A stretch of 64,000 bases of DNA from Hyphomicrobiales bacterium (GTDB lineage Bacteria; Pseudomonadota; Alphaproteobacteria; Rhizobiales; Beijerinckiaceae), in the NCBI GenBank assembly GCA_900470775.1, contig UCBZ01000010.1:73515-137514 (forward strand), given 5' to 3'. Position numbers and translations under genes: made by a program. Each line of letters opens with the position of its first letter. Positions within the stretch are counted from its first letter, which is position 1. Positions 10,324 to 18,500 of this stretch are shown here, in pieces. Under the pieces are notes generated by a model. That model had not been told where the DNA came from, searched no databases, and worked only from the letters and a program-made list of their open reading frames with translations.

Positions 10324-10518
10324 CTAGCCCGGCTCGCGATCCGAGCCGCCCAGCAACTGCTTCACCGCGCCGATAAAGCCGATGACACAGCCGGCGAGGA
10401 TGATCCATTGCAGCACGGAGAGCGCCATGCTCGGCGTCTCCCGTGCGGTCGCCATGTCATAGGCCAGCCACGCACCGGCAGCGCCGGTCAGCAAGGCCTG
10501 GACCTTGGGATTCCCCAT
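10324..10518 (-). CDS. Small membrane protein downstream of the tct genes
   Basis: This 64-residue hypothetical starts MGNPKVQALLTGAAGAWLAYDMA. It has a hydrophobic helix at residues about 34-53 (VLQWIILAGCVIGFIGAV) and possibly a weaker one near 9-21. GGGAGAGG precedes the ATG. It lies 104 bases downstream of tctA on the same strand. That position suggests an accessory subunit or a bystander of the transporter. I do not recognise a family. Confidence 0.6.
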   Translation of the reverse strand: MGNPKVQALLTGAAGAWLAYDMATARETPSMALSVLQWIILAGCVIGFIGAVKQLLGGSDREPG

Positions 10519-10622
10519 CGCAGCCTCTCCCCTGTTGCAAGCTCCCTTGCTGCAAGTCGGGGACAATCGCACGCCACGCGAACCCGCTGCATCATGCGAA
10601 TGCAGGGGATCGCCTGACGAGC

Positions 10623-12128
10623 TCAGGCGGTCTGTGCCCGCCCTCCCCGCATCTTCTCCACGCCCCAGGAAAACACCGGCCAGAGCAGCGCGGCGAAGGT
10701 CATCGCGGCCAGTACGCTCGCGACCGGCCGGCTGAAGAACGGCAGGATCGAGCCGTCCGACTTGATCAGCGAGGTCACGAAGCTCTGCTCCACCATCGTG
10801 CCCATCACGATGCCCAGCACCATCGCCGCGACCGGATAGCCGTTCTTCTCCATGACGAAGCCCACCAGACCGAACGCAGCGACGCAATAGACAGCGAACA
10901 GGTTGTTTCCGGCCGTGGCGAAAGCGCCGACGGCGCAGAACACCATGATGACCGGCATCACGGCCGAGCGCGGCGCCCCCACGATCCGGCTCGCCAGCCG
11001 GATCATGAGGATACCCAGCGGGATCATGATGATGTTGCCGAGAATGAAGATGATGTAGAGCGCATACATGCTCGACGCCTGCTCGGTGAACAGTGTCGGG
11101 CCAGGGTTGAGCCCCTTCATGTAGAGCACGCCGATCGCGATCGCGGTGATCGTGTCGCCGGGAATGCCGAACAGCAGCGCCGGCACCCAACCCGATGCGA
11201 GCGAGGCGTTGTTGCTCGCGCCCGCCTCGATCAGCCCCTCGGGATGGCCCGTACCGAACTTCTCCGGCGTCTTCGAGAAGCGCTTCGACATCGCATAACT
11301 GACCCAGGCCGCCATATCGGCGCCAGCACCCGGCAGCACGCCGATGATGATGCCGACGATGTTCCCGCGCGTCTGCTGCTTGGGATATTGCTTGGTCAGT
11401 TCCCACTGCCCTTTCAGGATGCTGCCGAGCCGCTTGTGCTCGAGTCTCGGCGGTTCGCGTTCGGTCAACGCCCGCATCACCTCGGCCAGCGCGAAAACGC
11501 CGACCAGCGCCGGGATGACCTCGATACCCCCCAGCAGATCGGTCGAGCCGAGGGTGAAGCGCGCCACGCCGCCGGGGTTGTCGATGCCGATGCAGGTGAT
11601 CAGCAGCCCGAGCAGCATCGAGGCGATCGCCTTGATCGGCGAGGAGCGCGCGACCAGCGTCGCGCACATCAGGCCGAGCATGGCGAGCCAGAAATTCTCA
11701 TAGGTCGAGAAGGACAGCGCGAACTCGGCCAGGACGGGTGCGAGCACCATCAGCGAGAGCGTGCCGGCGATGCCGCCAAGCGCCGAGAACCACAGGCAGA
11801 TGCCGAGCGCGGTCTCCGCCTGCCCCTTGCGGGTCATCGCATAGGCTTCGTCGGTATAGGCGGCCGAGGCCGGCGTGCCGGGAATGCGCAGCAGGCAGCC
11901 GGGAATGTCGCCGGAGAAGATCGCCATGGCCGATGCCGTGATGATCGTCGCCACGGCCGCGATCGGCGACAGATAGAATGTCACGGGCACGAGCAGCGCC
12001 GTCGCCATGGTGGCCGAGAGGCCGGGCAACGAGCCGATGACCAGCCCGTAAATAGCCGAGCACAGGATCGCGAGCAGGACATCGGGCGCGAAGACGAGTC
12101 CGAAGGCCTGAATGATGGTGTTCGTCAT
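10623..12128 (-). CDS. tctA: Tripartite tricarboxylate transporter, large permease TctA
   Basis: The 501-residue polytopic membrane protein is the large transport subunit of a tripartite tricarboxylate transporter, which takes up carboxylates using the ion gradient and a periplasmic binding protein. Family features are the early GSLPGLSATMATALLVPVTF loop and the second, internally repeated GVLPGAGADMAAWVSYA motif. There are about a dozen hydrophobic segments. tctB ends seven bases upstream, so the two are translated together. The substrate (citrate, tartrate, aromatic acid or other) is unknown. Confidence 0.94.
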   Translation of the reverse strand: MTNTIIQAFGLVFAPDVLLAILCSAIYGLVIGSLPGLSATMATALLVPVTFYLSPIAAVATIITASAMAIFSGDIPGCLLRIPGTPASAAYTDEAYAMTRKGQAETALGICLWFSALGGIAGTLSLMVLAPVLAEFALSFSTYENFWLAMLGLMCATLVARSSPIKAIASMLLGLLITCIGIDNPGGVARFTLGSTDLLGGIEVIPALVGVFALAEVMRALTEREPPRLEHKRLGSILKGQWELTKQYPKQQTRGNIVGIIIGVLPGAGADMAAWVSYAMSKRFSKTPEKFGTGHPEGLIEAGASNNASLASGWVPALLFGIPGDTITAIAIGVLYMKGLNPGPTLFTEQASSMYALYIIFILGNIIMIPLGILMIRLASRIVGAPRSAVMPVIMVFCAVGAFATAGNNLFAVYCVAAFGLVGFVMEKNGYPVAAMVLGIVMGTMVEQSFVTSLIKSDGSILPFFSRPVASVLAAMTFAALLWPVFSWGVEKMRGGRAQTA

Positions 12129-12135
12129 CGCGGCC

Positions 12136-12627
12136 TCACCACGGGAAGGGGAGAATACCGCCCGGCAGAGGCACGCGCAGCAGCTTGAGGAAGATCAGAT
12201 TGATGATGAAGGGCGCGATGATCGCGAGCGGGATCGCCAGCTTGGGTTTGGCGCCGAAGGCGAAGCTCGCGGCAGCGACCATGATCGCTGCTGTCGGCAG
12301 GAAGCCGAGCGGCTCGGATGCCAGCGCGTAGAACAGCACCAGCGCCGGCGGCAGCAGCGCCAGCCAGTTCCGCCACGCCGGCAACGGCTCCAGCAGTTCG
12401 GGCGCGGTGTGGCTCGCCATGTCCGCCTCCGCCACCTCCTCGAAATGACGCCCGATGCCGAAGACGATCAGCGCGCCGCAAATGACCAGCCCGGCGCCGA
12501 CCGCCATCGGAAAGGCGGAGGGACCGACCTGCTGGCCCGGAACCGGCGGCAGCTTCGAACCATAGAAAAAGGCGGCTGAACCGAGCGCCGCTATGGCGCC
12601 ACCGGTCAGGCGATCGGACAGTTGCAT
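12136..12627 (-). CDS. tctB: Tripartite tricarboxylate transporter, small membrane subunit TctB
   Basis: This 163-residue four-helix membrane protein is the small subunit of the transporter. Hydrophobic stretches include TGGAIAALGSAAFFYG, AVGAGLVICGALIVFG, WLALLPPALVLFYALA and LAIPLAIIAPFIINLIFLKLL. The start at 12627 (MQLSDRL) puts the first helix at the expected place. A longer frame adds ten charged residues. It lies between tctC and tctA. Confidence 0.88.
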   Translation of the reverse strand: MQLSDRLTGGAIAALGSAAFFYGSKLPPVPGQQVGPSAFPMAVGAGLVICGALIVFGIGRHFEEVAEADMASHTAPELLEPLPAWRNWLALLPPALVLFYALASEPLGFLPTAAIMVAAASFAFGAKPKLAIPLAIIAPFIINLIFLKLLRVPLPGGILPFPW

Positions 12628-12709
12628 CGGGGCAACCTCATCATCTCGAACACGCAAAGACGACGACGCCGGAGAGCCGAAGCCCTCCGGCGCCGGTGAA
12701 GCGGAAACG

Positions 12710-13705
12710 TCAGGCCTTGGCCAGGCCGGCCGCCTTCATCGCGGACGCCATCGCCTTGTCGCTCTCGTCCATGAACTTCGCGAAGCCCGCGCCGTCGGCG
12801 AACTTCATGCCGAAGCCGCGCGAATTCATGAACTCGCTGTATTCCTTGGCCTCGAAGGCCTTCTTCAGCGAGGCGGTGACCTTGGCCTGGATCTCGGCCG
12901 GCATGCCCTTGGGCCCGCCGATGCCGCGCCAGGCGCCCACGGAGTAGTTGATGCCGAGGGTCTCGTTCAGGGTCGGCACATCCTTGAACATCGGATTGCG
13001 CGCCTCGGCCATGATGGCGAGCGCCTTCGCCTTGCCGGCGTCGATCATGGCGCGCGCTTCCGGCACCGAGCAGGTGACGATGTCGATGCCGCCGGCCGCC
13101 AGATCCTGCATGCCGGGCGCAGCGCCGTTGGACGGCACCCAGGCGACATGGTCAGGCTTCAGGCCCATGGCGACGAGCCAGCCGATCAGTGCCAGATGCC
13201 AGATGCCGCCCTGCCCGGTGCCGGACGCCTTCATCTTGCCGGGAGGCGCAGCCTTGATCGCATCGGCCAGCGCCTTGATGTCCTTGTAGGGGCTCGACGC
13301 AGAGACCTGCACACCCGGCGGATCCTCGTTCATCAGGCCGAGCGCCGCGTAGTTGGTCGGCTTGAGCTCGGTCAGGCCCTGATGGTGCATCATGGCGATC
13401 TCGACCGTCAGCATACCGATCGTGTAGCCGTCGGGCGCCGCGGTGGCGATCGCCGAGTGCCCGACGACGCCCGAGCCGCCGGTACGGTTGACCACGTTGA
13501 AGGGCTGGCCGAGCTCCTTCTCCATGAGCTGGGCGACGATGCGCGCCGTCGCATCCGTGCCGCCGCCCGCGCCCCAAGGGCAGATCATCGTGACGGGCCG
13601 CGTCGGCCACTGCGCCTGCGCGATGGCCGGCTTCGCGATCAGGCCCGCCGCACCGATGGCAGCCGTCCCTTTGAGGACGCCACGCCTGCTGATGATGTCG
13701 TTCAT
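12710..13705 (-). CDS. tctC: Tripartite tricarboxylate transporter substrate-binding protein (Bug/TctC family)
   Basis: The 331-residue periplasmic binding protein has a twin-arginine type leader (SRRGVLKGTAAIGAAGLIA, ending near AQA), suggesting folded export by Tat. The mature part begins WPTRPVTMICPWGAGGGTD, the Bug-family ligand loop, and includes NRTGGSGVVGHSAI, typical of the first lobe. It is the first gene of tctCBA. The 81-base gap to tctB is wider than the tctB-tctA gap, which fits higher expression of the binding protein. Confidence 0.93.
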   Translation of the reverse strand: MNDIISRRGVLKGTAAIGAAGLIAKPAIAQAQWPTRPVTMICPWGAGGGTDATARIVAQLMEKELGQPFNVVNRTGGSGVVGHSAIATAAPDGYTIGMLTVEIAMMHHQGLTELKPTNYAALGLMNEDPPGVQVSASSPYKDIKALADAIKAAPPGKMKASGTGQGGIWHLALIGWLVAMGLKPDHVAWVPSNGAAPGMQDLAAGGIDIVTCSVPEARAMIDAGKAKALAIMAEARNPMFKDVPTLNETLGINYSVGAWRGIGGPKGMPAEIQAKVTASLKKAFEAKEYSEFMNSRGFGMKFADGAGFAKFMDESDKAMASAMKAAGLAKA

Positions 13706-13830
13706 TGTCGTTCCTCTCCCTAAATCGATTTAGCGTTGAGCGCTCCTCGTGCTGAAACGGGGCGCTCTTGTGCAGACAGCCGTATCTGAGCCGATTGTCG
13801 CGGCGGAGACAACTGGGCTTTCGGAGATTC

Positions 13831-15279
13831 CTACAATCCGCAGACGATCGGCAGGACGGATTTGGCGACCTTGTCGACCACCGCCCCTGTGCTGAGATCG
13901 GGACCCGCCACGGCGACGGCCGGCGTGAACCCGGCACGGCCCAGAACGCCCTGCAAGGCCGCCCCATCCGCAACCGCATAGGAGCGCTGCGGCGCGACGC
14001 CAGCGATCAGCACCTTGTCGGACGGGTTGGCGGTGACGACCCCCGCGAGCCGGCCCTGGCGGTCGAAGAGAGGGCTGCCGGCCTGCCCCGGCTGAAGCGG
14101 TGCGAACACCGCCGCATTGGCGCCGATACGCACGCCCTGCCCGGGCAGCGCGACGGCGGCGCGCTTGCCGCTTTCGTCGCCAAAGGCGACGAGTACGAGC
14201 TGTTCACGTTCACCCGGCGTCTCGGCGCGGACACCCGGCGCCACAAAGGCCGGGCCACCCTCGACATCGAGCAAGGCGAGCCCGCCCTCCGCCGCTCCGC
14301 GCAACCTGGCCGTGCGGCCGCTGACGCGCAGCGACCGGCAGCCCTCGACGCCCGAGGCCGCCGTCACCACGACGCGATCGGCCACCGCGAGCCCGACGCC
14401 GTAGCGCTCCGTGACCCGCGCCGGCACGGTCGGCACGATCGCGGCCGGCGTGGATGCGGAGGATAGCGCGGACGCGATCGCCGATGCAGCCGGCATCGGC
14501 CCGGTCGGGAACGGATCGAAACTCGACGCGATGGCGATCACCAGCTTGTCGACCGCGCCCGACAGCGCCTTGTCGTATCCGATCGAGAAGCCGCGCAGGC
14601 CAGACGGCCCGGCCGCCAGCCGGCGGTAGAACTTGCCCGTCGGGGTCTCGCCGGTGACGACGAAGAAATCCGGCCGCAGCAGCTTGTAGGTGATCTTTCG
14701 CGTCGGATTGTTCGGGGTCGGCACTGTGGCCTTCTCGAAGACGGCCTCCAGCGTCTCTCCGGGCGGCGTCGACGAGGTATCGAGCGTGACCTTGCCGTCC
14801 TCGCTCTGCCAGCGGCTGCCGGACGGTGAGACGTCGCGCTTCGGCAGGATTTTCGCGGGTATTCCGATGCGCACGCCGGTCTTGTCGTCGGCCTGCAGCC
14901 GGAAACCTGCCGCATCGCGCGATGCTTGCGCCGCCTGCGCCAGACCGCGCCGCTCGGCTGGGTTCAGCATGCCGTCGGGCGCGCCCCGCGCGGCGGCCTT
15001 GAGCGCGTTGATGGCCCGGAAGGTCAGAGGACCATAGGAGCCGCTCGCCGCGCCGTTGAAATGGCCGGTCCAGATCAGATCGGTCTGGATCGCCTTGCGC
15101 TCCGCTTCGGGCAGGCTCTCGAAACTCGCCTGCGCGGCCGCGAGCTGGGGATTGAGCGCGGCCGCGGGCACTGGAGCCTGGGCCTGCGCGTTTGCGAGCG
15201 GTACGCCCAACAGAGCAAGCGCCAACGCGACGGCACGGACCTGCTTGGTGCGGGAATGAGGCAGACGGGCGCGCAACAT
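13831..15279 (-). CDS. Exported protein with degenerate peptidoglycan-binding-like and trypsin-like domains
   Basis: The 482-residue protein has a signal peptide (hydrophobic core VALALALLGVPLA, cleavage near AQA, residue 33). Residues about 55-120 look like a peptidoglycan-binding-like module (IWTGHFNGAASGSYGPLTFRA). The middle is a beta-rich region. Residues about 290-450 follow the outline of a trypsin-like protease, but the catalytic positions are lost: the TAAH site reads VTAASGVEGC (Ser309), the DLALL aspartate is Gly333, and GNSG reads GQAG (Ala400). It is therefore probably a binding or regulatory pseudoprotease in the periplasm. It is divergent from the macroglobulin gene. The ATG at 15279 follows GAGGA at 8 bases. 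Confidence 0.75.
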   Translation of the reverse strand: MLRARLPHSRTKQVRAVALALALLGVPLANAQAQAPVPAAALNPQLAAAQASFESLPEAERKAIQTDLIWTGHFNGAASGSYGPLTFRAINALKAAARGAPDGMLNPAERRGLAQAAQASRDAAGFRLQADDKTGVRIGIPAKILPKRDVSPSGSRWQSEDGKVTLDTSSTPPGETLEAVFEKATVPTPNNPTRKITYKLLRPDFFVVTGETPTGKFYRRLAAGPSGLRGFSIGYDKALSGAVDKLVIAIASSFDPFPTGPMPAASAIASALSSASTPAAIVPTVPARVTERYGVGLAVADRVVVTAASGVEGCRSLRVSGRTARLRGAAEGGLALLDVEGGPAFVAPGVRAETPGEREQLVLVAFGDESGKRAAVALPGQGVRIGANAAVFAPLQPGQAGSPLFDRQGRLAGVVTANPSDKVLIAGVAPQRSYAVADGAALQGVLGRAGFTPAVAVAGPDLSTGAVVDKVAKSVLPIVCGL

Positions 15280-15541
15280 GGGTTTCGTCCTCGAAGTTGG
15301 GCGAAGCGGCGCCATTGAGCGTCAGAACGGCCCGCGCCGCAACTGCGGATGCTGAGATTCGCGCGGCGATAGGATCCGCAACGCCGATCTCGCAACGACC
15401 TTCATTCGCATGACTTGAACGCGCGCGACGCAGTGATAGCCTGCCGCCCGGTCTCACCCCGTGATGATGGGCTGATGCGTTGTCCGCCGACGCCGTCGGA
15501 CGGACCCGACGCAGAGGCGGACCAGACCTAGAGGAACGACG

Positions 15542-18500
15542 ATGACCCTGCTCGCCCGTCTTGCGCTCCTCCTCGGCCTCACCCTCGCAGCACATCCGGC
15601 CCTGGCCCAGAAGGCGTATGTCCGCAACGATCTCGCCGCCGACGGGCAGCGGCTCGAAGAGCGCCTCAAGCGCGAGGTCTCGAGCACCCGCCCCGCCGCG
15701 GACGCCCTGCGCGCTGGCGAGGCGGCTCTCGCCCGCGGCGATGCCCGCGCCGCCCTGCCCCAGGCCAATGCCGCCGTCGTCGCAGAACCCGCCAACGCGG
15801 CCGGCTGGCGCCTGATGGCGCGCGCCGCCAACGCGATCGAGCCGCGCGACTATCGCGAGCGCTGGGAGCTGCGCGAGCGCGCCATCAGCGCCGCCTACCT
15901 CGCCTATCAGCGCTCGACCAGCCGCAACGACGAAGCCGGCTCACTGGGGGTACTCGCTCGCCTTTTCGAGAAGAACGAACTCTGGCGCCCGGCGCTGACG
16001 ACCTACCGGCTCAGCCTCGACCTCGTCGACAACGCCTCGCTGCGCACCGCCTATGAGGAATTGCGCGGTCAGCGCGGCTTCCGCCTGACCGGTAACAAGG
16101 TCGATGCTGACGCGGCCTCGCCGCGTGCCTGTTTCGAATTTTCCGAACCGCTGGCGCGCGGCCGCGTCGATTTCGCGCCTTACGTCGCCATCTCCGGGGG
16201 AAAAGGCGACTTCGCCGTCAGCGCCGAGGACAAGCAGATCTGCGTCGACGGCCTGCGCCATGGCGAGCGCTACGCCTTCGTCATCCGCCAGGGGGTGCCC
16301 TCCGCGATCCCCGATGAGAAGCTGCTGAAATCGGCCGATTACGAGGTCTATGTCCGCGACCGCACGCCGTCCGTCCGCTTCACCGGCAAGAACTACGTCC
16401 TGCCGCGCACCGGCCAGCAGGGCGTGCCGGTCGTCTCGGTCAATGCCGACCGTCTCGACCTCGAGGTCATGCGCATCGGCGACCGCAACCTGATCAACTC
16501 GGTCCATTCCGACGACTTTCTTGGCCAGCTCGGCGCCTATCAGTCGAAACAGATTGCCGCCGACAAGGGCCAGAGCGTCTGGACCGGCTCGATGGAGGTG
16601 AAGTCCGAGCTCAACAAGGACGTCGTCACCGCCTTCCCGGTGGTCGAGGCGGTCGGCAGCTTGAAGCCCGGCGTCTATGTGATGTTCGCCAAGCCGACCG
16701 GCGGCAAGGCCGCCGCGCCCGTCTCCGATGGTGACGGCGATGGCGACTATGGCGACGGCACGACGCGGGCGACGCAGTGGTTCGTCGTCTCCGATCTCGG
16801 CCTGACCTCGTTCTCCGGCCCCGATGGCGTGCATGTGCTGGTGCGCTCGCTCGCCGATGCCTCGCCCGTCGCCAATGCCGAACTGCGCCTGGTCGCCCGC
16901 AACAACGAGGTGCTGGCGACCATCCGCTCCGACGCCAACGGCTATGCCCGTTTCGATGCCGGGCTCGCCAAGGGCCAGGGCGGCAATGCGCCAGGCCTCG
17001 TCACAGCTGGGCTGGGTGAGGATTACGGCTTCCTCGATCTGAAGCAGACGGCGTTCGATCTCTCGGATCGCGGCGTCAAGGGCCGCGTCGCCCCCGCCGG
17101 GCTCGATGCCTTCCTCTACACCGAGCGCGGCGTCTATCGCTCGGGCGAGACCGTCTACCTCACCGCCCTGTTGCGCGATGCGCGCGGCGCCGCCGTGACC
17201 GGCCTGCCGCTGACGCTCTCCGTCAAGCGCCCCGACGGCGTCGAATATCGCCGCCGCCAGGTCGAGGACCAGGGCGCTGGCGGACGGGCTCATTCGATCC
17301 CGCTTCTGTCGGGCGCCGCGACCGGGACCTGGCGGGTCCAGGCCTATGCCGACCCGAAGGGCCCGGCGATCGGCGAGGTCTCCTTCTTGGTCGAGGACTA
17401 TGTCCCCGAACGTCTCGAACTGACGCTGGCGCCCAAGGCGCCCGTGCTCCAGGCGGGCGAGCCGGCCGAGATCAACGTCACCGCCCGCTATCTCTATGGC
17501 GCGCCGGGCTCAGGCCTCGACGTCACCGGCTCGATGACGATCCGCGCCGCCGGACAGTCGGCCATTCCCGGCTTTGCCGGCTATCAGGTCGGCCTGACCG
17601 ACGAGGACTTCCAGCCCGTCCAGTCGGAATTCGAGGAGAGCACCACGACCGACGCCGCCGGCAAGGTCACGGTGAGCAACCCGGTCGCGCAGCCCGAGAC
17701 CAACCGCCCGCTCGAGGCCGAATTCACCATCCGCGTCGGCGAACCCGGCGGTCGCGCCATCGCCCGCTCCGTGACCATGCCGATCGTGCCCAAGGGCGCC
17801 GCCATCGGCGTCCGGAAGGCATTCAAGGACGGCGAGATCGGCAACGGCCAGACCGCGACCTTCGACGTGATCATGGCGAATGGCGACGGCCGGCGCCTCG
17901 CACGGCCGGGCGTGAAATGGACCCTGTCCAGGGTCACCCGCAACTACCAGTGGTTCTTCCAGGACGGGCGCTGGAACTTCGAGGGCGTGAAATCGACCCG
18001 CCGCGTCGCCGATGGCGAGGTTGCGGTGACGGAAGCCGCTGTGGCCCGCATCGCCGCGCCGGTGCAATGGGGCAATTACCGCCTCGACGTCGCCGCCGAC
18101 GGCCCCGATTCGACCGAGACCTCGGTCTCCTTCAGCGTCGGCTATGAGGCCGACAAAACAGCCGATACGCCAGACGTGCTCGACGTCGCCCTCGACAAGG
18201 GATCTTACGCCGATGGCGAGAGCCTGCAGGTGCGCCTCGCGCCGCGCTTCGCCGGCAAGGCGACGCTGGCCGTGATCAGCGACCGCGTCACCGATATCCG
18301 CACCATCGACATCGCGCCCGGCGGCACCACCGCCAGCATCCCGGTCAAAGCGGAATGGGGCGCCGGCGCCTATCTCGTCGTGCTCGCGCACCGCCCGATG
18401 GACACCGCAGCCCAGCGCCTGCCCGGCCGCGCCATCGGCCTGTCCTGGTTTGCGATCGGCAAGGACAGCCGCACGCTGGCGCTCGATCTCGGCGCACCCA

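Noticed and set aside
15941-17293. Minus-strand open frames opposite the alpha-2-macroglobulin gene
   Set aside because: They are shadows of a 1751-codon conserved gene and have no recognisable motifs or ribosome sites.
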